Below are positions 25,704 to 34,504 of a DNA stretch of 44,377 nucleotides, one piece after another; the stretch's first letter is position 1; each line of letters opens with the position of its first letter. Under the pieces are notes generated by a model, which made no database searches, had not been told where the DNA came from, and saw only the letters and a list, made by a program, of their open reading frames with translations. Both the position numbers and the translations under genes were made by a program. Source of the DNA: Tannerellaceae bacterium (GTDB lineage: Bacteria > Bacteroidota > Bacteroidia > Bacteroidales > Tannerellaceae); contig JAJQAZ010000023.1 of NCBI GenBank assembly GCA_021203545.1, positions 1-44,377 on the forward strand, in the 5' to 3' direction.

Positions 25704-25790
25704 TTCCCGCTGGACTTTTTTTCATTTCCGCTGTATTTATTTTTCGTTTCCGCTGGACTTTTTTTCCGTTCCCGCTGGGCTTTTTTTAGC
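25704..25790. repeat. array of four CCGCTGGACTTTTTTT units at a 21-22 bp period
   Basis: CCGCTG starts at 25707, 25728, 25750 and 25772. Three of the four units continue GGACTTTTTTT or GGGCTTTTTTT, and the second reads TATTTATTTTT. The period is not a multiple of three. The array lies just downstream of the TonB-like gene (minus strand). It shares GACTTTT and the period with the array at 23792-23896. Confidence 0.8.
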
Positions 25791-25816
25791 TTATTCAGCG
25801 GGTAGGTTGCAAAGAG

Positions 25817-26605
25817 TTAGAGTTGAATGGTCATTTTTACTTCCTGATCTCCGAATTTCCAGTCGGGGCCTTCGCGTACGAGACGTACGGCTTCATTATC
25901 AAGGCTTTCGCATAATCCTTTTACTACACGGATATCATACGGCCGGCCGGAGGGATTTACACGGAAGGATACGGTTACTTTACCTTTAGTTGCGGCGCAT
26001 GCTCCCTGAATGGGGATTTGTATGTGATTGGCCAGGTAACGGATGTAAGAACCTCCATTGACAGCCGGTTCAGGTTTGCGGCCTACCCCCTGTTTTACTT
26101 CTGGGATATTGATATTCATAATATCGTACTCGCCCGTTATAATCTCCATATAAGGTTCTATATATTTTTCTCCGCCAATAGGCAGGGGGAAAGTAAACAG
26201 AGGCAGAGGTTCCGTTTGTACGGTTTGCTGATTAGTATGCACTTCTGTCAGCGCATCTTCGAATGTATAATTAGTATCAAATACATCTTCAAACAGAAGG
26301 TCGCTTTCATTGAGGCTAAAATAGATATCCGCATCATTTACAGGGCGCATAAAAAAGATAGTACCAGTTGTAAGGATAGCTACCAAAACAGCAGCCGCAC
26401 TCCAAAACCGGAAGCGATCCTTACGGGCTGTGGTACGGGCAGTTACCCGGTTACGCATCTGTTCGATCCGTAGGGTGGGATCTTCCTGCAATTCCATGTA
26501 TCCATCCAGAGCATCCGACAAAAAAGGATCTGTCAGTGCCTCACGTTCCAACCGGTTGGCCTCTTTGCCCCGGCGGTTTCCTTTTATGTAGTCCGGCAAT
26601 TTCAT
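25817..26605 (-). CDS. TonB-like membrane protein paired with a sigma factor (anti-sigma-like)
   Basis: A 262-residue protein with a cytoplasmic N-terminal segment (about 1-65), a single transmembrane helix (about 67-86, FWSAAAVLVAILTTGTIFF) and a periplasmic part. The last 75 residues resemble a TonB C-terminal domain: GGSYIRYLANHIQIP, KGKVTVSFRVNPSGRPYDIRV given as two halves, and a closing PDWKFGDQEV. The N-terminal segment has the charged look of membrane proteins that hold ECF sigma factors in Bacteroidetes. Its ATG overlaps the sigma gene stop by four bases (ATGA), so the two are translationally coupled. An anti-sigma role is inferred from this layout. The gene is intact even though the sigma gene upstream is frameshifted. 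Confidence 0.75.
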   Translation of the reverse strand: MKLPDYIKGNRRGKEANRLEREALTDPFLSDALDGYMELQEDPTLRIEQMRNRVTARTTARKDRFRFWSAAAVLVAILTTGTIFFMRPVNDADIYFSLNESDLLFEDVFDTNYTFEDALTEVHTNQQTVQTEPLPLFTFPLPIGGEKYIEPYMEIITGEYDIMNINIPEVKQGVGRKPEPAVNGGSYIRYLANHIQIPIQGACAATKGKVTVSFRVNPSGRPYDIRVVKGLCESLDNEAVRLVREGPDWKFGDQEVKMTIQL

Positions 26606-27173
26606 GATGTACTCTTTTTTATACAGATTGCTAAATTACGTTTTCCATTTTGAATATAACTCTTCACTTTCGAAAGCAGGTAACCTGTTTTCTCTACAAT
26701 CTCCACATACGACAATTCCTCCATAAAGAAGAGCGTAATACTGGTACGCTGATGCTCCGGGAGCTTTTCTATACAACGTTTCAACACAGCCATCCGCTCA
26801 TCGCCGGGTTCATCGTCATTTAATAGATGCAGTACTTCACCGGATTCCATAACCTGGGTGGTAAAATCTGTAGCAACTTCCGGATTTTCTTTTCGTAGTT
26901 GTTGTAAACAGTGGTTACGGGCTACACTATACACCCAGGTTTTAAAACCACGAATCTCATAATTGGCCACCCGGGGTAACAGGTGTTCAAATATTTCCAT
27001 TACGGCATCCTGCGCGTCATCCGGATCTTTCAGGTATTTCATGCATACACCAAATATCATGGGATATACCGGTTATATAGTTCACCGAAATATTCAGACT
27101 CGCCGGAACGCACATACTCAGACAACAATTCCTCGTCGGTTAGTTTAGATATGTTCTTTTTAAAAAACAGCAT
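26602..27173 (-). pseudogene. ECF-type RNA polymerase sigma factor with a -1 frameshift
   Basis: The intact part (26602-27060) contains sigma region 2 (KYLKDPDDAQDAVMEIFEHL) and region 4 (LPEHQRTSITLFFMEELS, then a helix-turn-helix VEIVEKTGYLLSKVKSYI). Its first ATG is internal: the expected N-terminus lies in another frame, starting at ATG 27173 with MLFFKKNISKLTDEELLSEY and continuing to ELYNRYIP, where it runs into a stop. Adding one C to the CCC at about 27061-27063 joins the parts into about 190 residues, the normal ECF length. A TACTTTTG -7 element at 27183-27190 would start transcription only a few nt before the ATG at 27173. The partner TonB-like gene follows with a 4-base overlap. 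Confidence 0.8.
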
Positions 27174-27288
27174 AATTGGTTACAAAAGTAAAAAAAGAGA
27201 TACTATTTATGGAATTTGCAAAATGGATATACTCTTACTTAAAAAGAAGACAGGAAGATTCAATAATAACATATTAAAAATTATTCAT

Positions 27289-29036
27289 ATGAAAACATCT
27301 ATTTCTTTAAAAGCATTGACAGGGGTTCTTATGGTAGTACTGCTGATTCCCGCACTGAATAGCTGTGGTAACAAAAACAGGGTAATTATCCCACCGGTAA
27401 ATGAAACGCATGATACGGAAGATGAAATTGCAATCGTTACACTTCCGGAAGAGCCTGAGGAAATATGGATAGAGGAAGAATTCCTTTCTCCGCCGCCACC
27501 TCCGGTTCCCGTTATTGTTGAAGATTTGTATATTGTAGAGGAGGATATCCTATATGATGAGATTATTTTTTCTACTTCGGAATCTATACATCAGGCTATG
27601 GTACCGGAACCGGTAAACACAGAAGAGTATACATCTATGACCGAAAATGGGTTCCTGTTAACCAGCCGGAACCCTTTATCTACTTTTTCTATTGATGTGG
27701 ATGCAGCCTCTTATAGTAATATGAGGAGGTTTATCAATATGGGCAAATCCCTCCCACGGATGCGATACGTACGGAGGAGCTGATCAACTATTTCAGTTAC
27801 GACTATCCGGCTCCAACCGGGCAACATCCGGTGTATATATCTACCGAAACAGGTAGTTGCCCGTGGAACTCACAGCACCGGTTGGTTAAGATCGGGTTAA
27901 AAGCCCGTGATATACCCAAAGAAGATTTACCACCTTCCAATCTGGTATTCCTGATCGATGTATCCGGCTCCATGTCAGGTCCTACACGGCTTGACCTGGT
28001 AAAATCGTCGTTAAAGTTATTGGTAAATAACCTCCGTGAGCAGGACCGGGTAGCCATTGTTGTATATGCCAGTCAGGTAGGTGAAGTACTGGCCTCTACA
28101 CCCGGAAATGAGAAAGAGAAAATAATTCGTGTTATTGATAAACTGTATGCCAGTGGCTCTACCAATGGAGGCGAAGGTATTCAGACTGCTTACCGGATTG
28201 CCGAACAAAATTTTATGAAAGAGGGGAATAACCGGATCATCCTGTGTACGGACGGCGATTTTAATGTAGGAGTTTCCTCGCCTTCTGAACTGGAAAAGCT
28301 GATCGAAGCCAAACGCAAAAGTGGTGTATTCCTGACTGTATTAGGCTATGGTATGGGTAATTACAAGGATAACCGGATGCAGGTACTGGCTGAAAAAGGG
28401 AATGGGAATCACGCCTATATCGACAACATTCAGGAAGCCAATAAAGTATTGGTGCAGGAATTCAGCGGAACACTTTATACCATAGCCAAAGATGTAAAAC
28501 TACAGATTGAGTTTAATCCTGCGAAAGTACAGGGATACCGTCTGATTGGGTACGAAAGCCGCCTGTTAAAGGATGAAGATTTCAACAACGACACGAAAGA
28601 TGCCGGTGAAATGGGTGCCGGCCATACGGTAACCGCGCTATATGAAGTGATTCCGGCCGGTATAGAAAGTAATATGCTGGGTAGTGTGGATCCATTAAAG
28701 TATCAAAATGAACAAAAAGAAAATATAGTTAGTATTAATCCGTCGGAAGAACTAATGACTATCAAATTACGGTACAAACAACCTGACGGGGATGTAAGCA
28801 GTAAAATGGAGGTCGCAGTAGTAGATAATCCGTCGAACACCTTATCCGCAGATTTTCATTTTGCTTCTGCTGTTGCTCTTTTCGGGCAATTATTACGGAA
28901 ATCATCCTTTGTTGCCGAAGGTAGTTACAAAGATGTTCACACACTGGCTTCCACCGGAATAACCGCTCAAAATGATCCGCAGGGTTACCGGAAAGAGTTT
29001 ATCAGATTGGTGGAAGTAGTTGAGGGGTTAAATTAA
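27289..29036 (+). pseudogene. YfbK-like von Willebrand factor A lipoprotein with a -1 frameshift
   Basis: The first part (27289 to about 27750) encodes a lipoprotein signal (VLLIPALNSC, C26), an acidic proline-rich stretch (EEPEEIWIEEEF, PPPPPVPVIV) and the domain start STFSIDVDAASYSNMRRFI. The frame then breaks at CCC (about 27752-27754). The next frame continues TDAIRTEELINYFSYDYPAP and the vWA domain, with the metal-binding DVSGSM (about 27957), CTDGDFNVG and a C-terminal region like DUF3520, to the TAA at 29036. With one C added, the protein is about 582 residues and follows the YfbK layout. As written, the second part would begin at an internal ATG (27831) without export signal. The gene is divergent from the sigma factor and is often linked to one in Bacteroidetes, so a shared stress or envelope role is likely. 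Confidence 0.8.
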
Positions 29037-29076
29037 CTTTGTTTCCGGGCTTTGACACGGGAACAATTTATGCCCA

Positions 29077-29351
29077 TTGTTCGGTGTAGCGAGAACGCCA
29101 ATGTCGCAGGCTTAAGAGAATAAAGCATTTTTGGTCGAAGGGGACCCCGATAAACCGGGATGTTCCATTTGCAATCCCCGCCTGTGGAGTATAAGGATTT
29201 GTAATCCGCTTAAAGATTCCTAACTCTCTATTTAACGGGTATTCATTTGTTTGCCGGATCACAGATCCTAATACTCATTAGTCGGGGATTACAAATGGAA
29301 CATCCCGGTTTATCGGGGTCCCCTCTGACCAACAAGAAAAAATCCTTAAGC
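29077..29351. repeat. inverted repeat, GGATTTGTAATCC family, inside GGCGTAGCG-family edges
   Basis: Long arms at 29133-29208 and 29256-29331 are inverted copies of each other. They contain GGGACCCCGATAAACCGGGA and the CCCCGCCTGTGGAGTATAAG segment also found at 19.2 kb. The outer edges (29077-29116 and about 29346-29361) carry GTTCGG and GCAGGCTTAAG/CTTAAGCC modules from the other repeat family. The 19.1-kb copy lacks the GGGACCCCGATAAACC insert, so the family is modular. No gene lies between the vWA gene and the reductase. Confidence 0.8.
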
Positions 29352-29355
29352 CCCA

Positions 29356-29451
29356 TTGTTCGGCGTAGCGTCTTCGCTACGCCGTTCTTAATGGTGAGGC
29401 TCTTGCCTCACATAAAGTTGGAATTCCGGTTTTGGCACAGATTTAAATCTG
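29356..29451. repeat. GGCGTAGCG-family hairpins and CAGATTTAAATCTG palindrome
   Basis: GGCGTAGCG (29362-29370) and CGCTACGCC (29375-29383) form a hairpin with a TCTT loop. GTGAGGCTCTTGCCTCAC (29394-29411) is identical to 14457-14474. CAGATTTAAATCTG (29438-29451) and its GCGCCAACG extension match 83-105. Three modules from three other places in the window thus occur here side by side. Confidence 0.85.
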
Positions 29452-29563
29452 CGCCAACGGATGGCCAGCGGATGCCAGCGAAAATATATCGTTCTTCTGT
29501 CTACTTTAAAAATGTATTCAGGAATAAATTCGTATTTTCGTAGTTTATTTAAACGTACGAAAT

Positions 29564-30598
29564 ATGGAATACAGAAAATTAGGCGGATCGGGATTGTATG
29601 TTCCGGCACTTTGTTTCGGCACTGTTACTTTTGGTGGTACCGACGGATTTGAAAGCTGGGGACAAACACAGGTTGACGAGGCTACACGAATGATACATCT
29701 TTGTCTGGATGCCGGGGTAAATCTGTTTGACACATCGGATGTATATTCCGAAGGGCTATCGGAAGAGATTCTTGGCAAAGCGATTAAAGGTGTACGCAAC
29801 GAAGTTCTGCTCTCTACCAAAACTACTTTCAGCATTCGCCAACGGAACCGGAACGATATGGGATCGTCCCGTTTTCATATTATTAATGCCTGCGAAGCCA
29901 GTTTGCGCCGGCTGGGAACCGATCATATTGATATTTACCACATGCATGGGTTTGATGGTAACACACCTATTAAAGAAACCCTGCGTGCACTGGACGATCT
30001 GGTTACCAGTGGTAAGATAAGATACATCGCATGTTCTAATTTCTCCGGCTGGCATTTAATAAAATCGCTGTCTATCTCAGAACGCTACGGATGGAATAAA
30101 TACATTGCCCAGCAGGTATATTATTCGCTGTTGAACAGGGAGTTCGAATGGGAGTTGATGCCGCTCGGTATAGACCAGCAGGTAGGTTCTATTATCTGGA
30201 GTCCACTGGCTGCCGGACGGTTAAGCGGTAAATTCCGCCGTAGTAATCCACGACCCGAAGGTACGCGTGTAGCACAGGGTGGTAGCCCCATACCGGATGA
30301 TGCAATTAATAACGAACTACTATATAATATTATGGATGTGCTCGATGAAATCGCGGAAGAGACCGGACACAGTGTAGCACAATGTGCCATTAACTGGCTG
30401 TTGCAACGCCCTACGGTAAGCAGCGTTATCATCGGTGCCCGCACAGAAGAACAGTTAAAACAAAACCTGGGTACAGCCGACTGGAAACTAACACCCGAAC
30501 AGGTAAAACGGTTGGATGATGTAAGTAAAACAACTCCTATTTACCCCTACTGGCATCAGGCACAGTTTCCTTATCTAAATTCGCAGATACAGTTTTAA
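29564..30598 (+). CDS. aldo/keto reductase
   Basis: A 344-residue cytoplasmic NADPH-dependent oxidoreductase of the AKR superfamily. The expected tetrad is present: D56 and Y61 in FDTSDVYSEG, K86 in LLSTKTTF, and H128 in DIYHMHGFD. The nucleotide-binding end is VIIGARTEEQLKQNLG. The opening MEYRKLGGSGLYVPALCFGT is typical for the YajO/IolS/Kv-beta-like branch. The natural substrate cannot be read from the sequence. It is a single gene with a TATTTTCG element (29533-29540, one base off the -7 consensus) about 24 nt upstream. It is flanked on the left by repeats and converges with the DUF4249 gene on the right. Confidence 0.92.
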   Translation: MEYRKLGGSGLYVPALCFGTVTFGGTDGFESWGQTQVDEATRMIHLCLDAGVNLFDTSDVYSEGLSEEILGKAIKGVRNEVLLSTKTTFSIRQRNRNDMGSSRFHIINACEASLRRLGTDHIDIYHMHGFDGNTPIKETLRALDDLVTSGKIRYIACSNFSGWHLIKSLSISERYGWNKYIAQQVYYSLLNREFEWELMPLGIDQQVGSIIWSPLAAGRLSGKFRRSNPRPEGTRVAQGGSPIPDDAINNELLYNIMDVLDEIAEETGHSVAQCAINWLLQRPTVSSVIIGARTEEQLKQNLGTADWKLTPEQVKRLDDVSKTTPIYPYWHQAQFPYLNSQIQF

Positions 30599-30675
30599 GA
30601 AAAACCCCTCCTAACCTCCCCTAAGGGGAGGAATTGGATAAAAAATCTTTGTTTCCCGCGGAGGAGATTGTGTTT

Positions 30676-31602
30676 TTAATTGAGGGTAAAAGAAGTAGCA
30701 GGCAGGACAATCGAGTAGAAAGCTGAATGATAGGTTCCTACAACTCCGTATCCTCCTCTGATATTGGAATAGATACGTACCGGTTCGGAAAAGATATCAC
30801 TATTGTAACTCATTTCAAGTGAGCGCAGGTACAGATACATGGATTCGGATAATGCCTGTAGTTCTATTGTTACTTCCGGTTCTTCGTCTTCATGCGAATA
30901 ATAGAAAGGGTCAGCAAAATATACATTCAGGGTATATTCTTTTCCATTGAAAAGATCGTCGGGGAATATACGCATCCGGTTTGTATCATCGCCATCCTGT
31001 ATTTCCTGACTCGAAAGACTACTCATTACCAGATCCTGGTCTATATAATAATCCACGTAAGCCCACCAACCCCTGTTATCAGAAAGTTTAATCAGCAAAC
31101 GATAATAATTTGATACGGCGGGTTCGTCTTTGATCCGTATCAGGGTGCGTATCAAAGGGCCAGTATATTCGGAATGCTGAAACCGCTCTGTTTGAACATC
31201 CAGGATTACAGGTGGGGAAGGCATTTTTTCTTCTCCCACGGCTACCGGATGTTTATCTGTTTCTACCGAAATACGTATTACATCTCCTTCCCTGACACTT
31301 GCTTCGAATCCAAGAACGGTCTCGGTGCTATACATATATTCAAGCCAGATGTTGTTGCAGCGTTCTCCATTAATTTCTATTTTTATATCAGCATCTTCCG
31401 GTAGTTCAAAAGAGAGATCGTCATAAATCAGGGAACTTTCGGATAATGTGATAAGTGCCGTATCGCTGTCACACCCTACCAGAGTAGTTAAGACAATCTT
31501 TTTAGGAGGTTGCTTACCATCGAAATCAATTACCTTTTCGCATCCTGCGAATAAAAACAGAAGTAAACAAAAACTCACTATAGATCTGTATTGTTTCATC
31601 AT
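30676..31602 (-). CDS. DUF4249 lipoprotein
   Basis: A 308-residue lipoprotein (MMKQYRSIVSF, then LLLFLFAGC, lipidated C21) followed by EKVIDFDG and a beta-rich body, as in DUF4249. Proteins of this family nearly always lie next to a TonB-dependent receptor in Bacteroidetes and are thought to sit at the outer membrane beside it, but the ligand is unknown. Here the receptor gene ends only 9 nt upstream of this start codon, so the two form an operon with the receptor first. Before the convergent reductase lies a CCCCTCCTAACCTCCCC/GGGGAGG hairpin (about 30604-30632) that may terminate either gene. Confidence 0.87.
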   Translation of the reverse strand: MMKQYRSIVSFCLLLFLFAGCEKVIDFDGKQPPKKIVLTTLVGCDSDTALITLSESSLIYDDLSFELPEDADIKIEINGERCNNIWLEYMYSTETVLGFEASVREGDVIRISVETDKHPVAVGEEKMPSPPVILDVQTERFQHSEYTGPLIRTLIRIKDEPAVSNYYRLLIKLSDNRGWWAYVDYYIDQDLVMSSLSSQEIQDGDDTNRMRIFPDDLFNGKEYTLNVYFADPFYYSHEDEEPEVTIELQALSESMYLYLRSLEMSYNSDIFSEPVRIYSNIRGGYGVVGTYHSAFYSIVLPATSFTLN

Positions 31603-31611
31603 GCTAAGAAT

Positions 31612-34020
31612 TTAAAAGAAATAAGTAAATGACAGGGAAGGCATTATGGGGAAAAGTGTAACCTGCTTTAAGACCTGTTTGGGTTCATAAAAGCCCAGGT
31701 CGGTTTCCTGATTTATTATATCAGTATATAATAATAAAGGGTTTTGCCGGTTGTATGCATTGTAAATACTCAAATTTAATACTCCGTACCTGCGTGCATT
31801 CCGTTTTGTAAAATAACTGACACCCACATCCAACCGGTGAAAGGAATTCAATCTGTAATTGTTACGATGGTCAAACTGGTCAAACAATTCATATCCCGGG
31901 AAATAGACACCCGGAACCTCACCGGCTTTGATCCGTTCCAAAGGCAGGGTGATTACATTACCGGAAGAGTAAACCCAATTGGCAGAAAGATCAAATTTAT
32001 TACTTAGCTGGTGGGTTACTGTGATATTGAGGTTGTGCCGCCGGTCATATTTAGCAGGAAACCATTCATGGTAATTTATCTCTTTAAATTTCCGTTCAGT
32101 CTTAGCCAGTGTATAGGCCACCCACCCGGTTGTATTTCCATATTTCTTGTGAACTGAAAATTCCACTCCATAAGCTCTCCCCTCACCTGCCTCTACTTTA
32201 CTTTCCCAATTTCCGGAACCTCCTACAAAGGATGCTTCATCTTTATATTCTACCACATTGTCCATGTCTTTATAATAGGCTTCCACCGAAAACTCCAATT
32301 GATGAGGTAACTGAAAGAAAGCCCCGGCAGAAAACTGGCGCGAAGTCATTGGTGAAATTTTATCCGTAACAGGTACCCAAAGATCTGTTTGCAGAAAAAG
32401 GGTATTACTGGACAGGAGGTGGATAAACTGTTTCATGTGCGAATAACCGGCCTTAAAGGATACCGCATCAGTTAATAAATAGCGGAAAGAAAGGCGGGGA
32501 TCCAATCCGTGCCAGGTTTTATTATTTACCTGGAAAAGAGAATACCGAAATCCGATGTTGACCCGTAAACGGTCTGTAATATCCCAATCGTCCTCCGCAT
32601 ATAAACCTACTTCATGGGTATGTATCTGGTTTCCGGCCGAACTTTTAAAAATATCTTTAGTCAAATCCTGTATTTCCGCGTTCAGTACTTCAGGTTTAAA
32701 ATCATGATAAGTATAGGCTAACCCGGCCCGGATGTAATGCCCCGAAGCAGGAATATAATCCAGATCGGAAACAAGACTGTAGTCACGGATACCGGAATCA
32801 TAAAAAATACGATCCATACGGGTTTCCGGATCTTCCTGCCAGTGGTAATTACTGGTATATTGTTTTTGCAGAAAGGTTTTATAATGATAATTATTGAAGG
32901 ATAGTGTAGTGTTCAGAAACGCGTTTCCGGCCAATATATGGTTAAGCCGTACAGCGCCGATAGTACTACCCCACTTCCAGTCCTGATTGGTCAACACATC
33001 AAAGCTGCCTGACCATCCTTCCCGGTTTTCATATTGGGTGGTCAATTTGTCTTTTCCATTATAAAACATAAAGTACAAAGAGGTTTTATCCGTTAATTGA
33101 TGATGCAGCTTTGCGTTGATATCGTAAAAAAAGAGGTTATATTTATTTTCATCTGATATAGATTCATCCGCTTCGTTGATCCATTTCGTGATCTGGTCCA
33201 TAAACAGATCAATATAGGTACGCCGGACCGAAAGGGTAAAGGAGGTTTTATCTTTAATAATAGGTCCTTCAATGTTGGCTTTGGCAGCCAACATCCCGAT
33301 AGTGGCCGATCCTTTGATCTGTTGTTTATTGCCGTCGTTTGTCTGAATATCAACAACCGAAGAGAGTCTTCCTCCAAAGCGTGCAGGAAAACCGGATTTA
33401 TAGAACGTTACATTTTTAATCGCATCCGTATTAAAGATAGAGAGAAAGCCAAAAATATGATTGGGGTTATAAATAGGGATTCCATCCAGCGTGATCAGAT
33501 TCTGGTCAGGCCCTCCTCCCCGTACGGAAATATCACTCTTCCCTTCCGAGGTGGTTTGTACACCCGGAAGAAGTTGCAGGGATTTCATCAGGTCGGTCTC
33601 TCCCAACAGGGCAGGCATACTTTTGATCTGTTCCACCGGCACATCCATTGTGCCCGGGCGGGCAGTTTTAAAAGCCGGATTCCCGGCAATCACTACCACT
33701 TCGCCCAATTCGGCAGAGGTAGGTTGCAACATAATCTGCAGGGTTGTATCCGCGTTCAGTGAAAGATGCATAACCGTAGTTTGGTACCCTATATACGAAA
33801 AAGCGATTGTTGCTTCTCCGGCAGGCAGGGCCAGACCATAAAATCCATACGAATTGGTAACAGCACCTTTCGCAAGGCCGGCTTCATAAACAGTCGCACC
33901 AATTAAACACTCTTTTGTGTGATGATCTCGTATATATCCACTTACGGTATAAGTTTGTGCCTGAATCAGTAAAGGGTAAAAAACGGTATAAAGTACTAAC
34001 AGGGTTACTCTTTTCATCAT
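31612..34020 (-). CDS. TonB-dependent outer-membrane receptor with a carboxypeptidase-like N-terminal domain
   Basis: A receptor of about 802 residues that imports a ligand across the outer membrane using TonB energy. A signal peptide (MMKRVTLLVLY, LLIQAQ) is followed by a CarboxypepD_reg-like beta domain (YTVSGYIRDHHTKECLIGATVY, given in two parts) ending near residue 100. The plug domain follows (MPALLGETDLMKSLQLLPGV, SDISVRGGGPDQNLITLDGI, SGFPARFGGRLSS) and then a beta-barrel finishing with an aromatic C-terminus (SLSFTYFF). It is shorter than SusC proteins (about 1000), so it is not a SusC-type glycan importer. The partner DUF4249 gene is directly downstream. I start at ATG 34020 because the signal peptide begins there. 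The frame is open ten codons further. Confidence 0.92.
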   Translation of the reverse strand: MMKRVTLLVLYTVFYPLLIQAQTYTVSGYIRDHHTKECLIGATVYEAGLAKGAVTNSYGFYGLALPAGEATIAFSYIGYQTTVMHLSLNADTTLQIMLQPTSAELGEVVVIAGNPAFKTARPGTMDVPVEQIKSMPALLGETDLMKSLQLLPGVQTTSEGKSDISVRGGGPDQNLITLDGIPIYNPNHIFGFLSIFNTDAIKNVTFYKSGFPARFGGRLSSVVDIQTNDGNKQQIKGSATIGMLAAKANIEGPIIKDKTSFTLSVRRTYIDLFMDQITKWINEADESISDENKYNLFFYDINAKLHHQLTDKTSLYFMFYNGKDKLTTQYENREGWSGSFDVLTNQDWKWGSTIGAVRLNHILAGNAFLNTTLSFNNYHYKTFLQKQYTSNYHWQEDPETRMDRIFYDSGIRDYSLVSDLDYIPASGHYIRAGLAYTYHDFKPEVLNAEIQDLTKDIFKSSAGNQIHTHEVGLYAEDDWDITDRLRVNIGFRYSLFQVNNKTWHGLDPRLSFRYLLTDAVSFKAGYSHMKQFIHLLSSNTLFLQTDLWVPVTDKISPMTSRQFSAGAFFQLPHQLEFSVEAYYKDMDNVVEYKDEASFVGGSGNWESKVEAGEGRAYGVEFSVHKKYGNTTGWVAYTLAKTERKFKEINYHEWFPAKYDRRHNLNITVTHQLSNKFDLSANWVYSSGNVITLPLERIKAGEVPGVYFPGYELFDQFDHRNNYRLNSFHRLDVGVSYFTKRNARRYGVLNLSIYNAYNRQNPLLLYTDIINQETDLGFYEPKQVLKQVTLFPIMPSLSFTYFF

Positions 34021-34050
34021 TTTCTCATATTCATTCGTCTTCTCTCTCAA

Positions 34051-34446
34051 AGGGTAAATGTATAAATTTTTATATAAATATAAAAACGTCCCTGCTCACG
34101 CGGAGACGTTTTCTAATGATCTGTTACCTAAGTTTAATTTCCGGCACAGGGGGCACCGGTAACTTACTTCACAATGAATGCATTATTTAGAACTTGCAAA
34201 AATGATTTGGCAATCAAAAATAACCTAACGTTCTACTACCAAAAATAGATGTTATGCCGGAATTAACTCCCTCTTTTTATATCAATCTATAATTCCAAAT
34301 ATGATATTCTGTATCTCTATTTCATCTAGTACTTACGGAGATTAGCAAACAGGAATAAGGAGAATACAAATCTGCACGTATTTTATTTAACAATGTGACA
34401 AATTGTTCACTCATCTGTATAAAGGATTGCAAAAAATGCTTCACAC
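34051..34446. other. AT-rich intergenic region between the receptor and nifJ
   Basis: About 400 bp without a supported gene. AAAACGTC (about 34083-34090) and GACGTTTT (about 34105-34112) form a hairpin. A weak -7-like TACATTTA lies on the minus strand near 34055-34062 and could serve the receptor gene. The rest is AT-rich, with no repeat family from elsewhere in the window. Confidence 0.4.
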
Positions 34447-34481
34447 AAAAAAAGCCGTCCCTATAGTAGGAACGGCTTTCG
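34447..34481 (-). terminator. intrinsic terminator of nifJ
   Basis: On the minus strand GAAAGCCGTTCC pairs with GGGACGGCTTT around TACTATA and is followed by a run of T. It lies 24 nt after the nifJ stop. Confidence 0.85.
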
Positions 34482-34504
34482 TTTATAATAGAATGAATTA
34501 CAAA

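Noticed and set aside
25663-25989. 108-codon plus-strand frame across the CCGCTGGACTTTTTTT array
   Set aside because: The 22-bp period shifts the frame at each unit, and the second half is antisense to the TonB-like gene.
27174-27288. Programmed frameshifting in the sigma and vWA genes
   Set aside because: No slippery heptamer with a downstream stimulator was recognised at either CCC run; a missing base explains both more simply, though I left it open as a question for reads.
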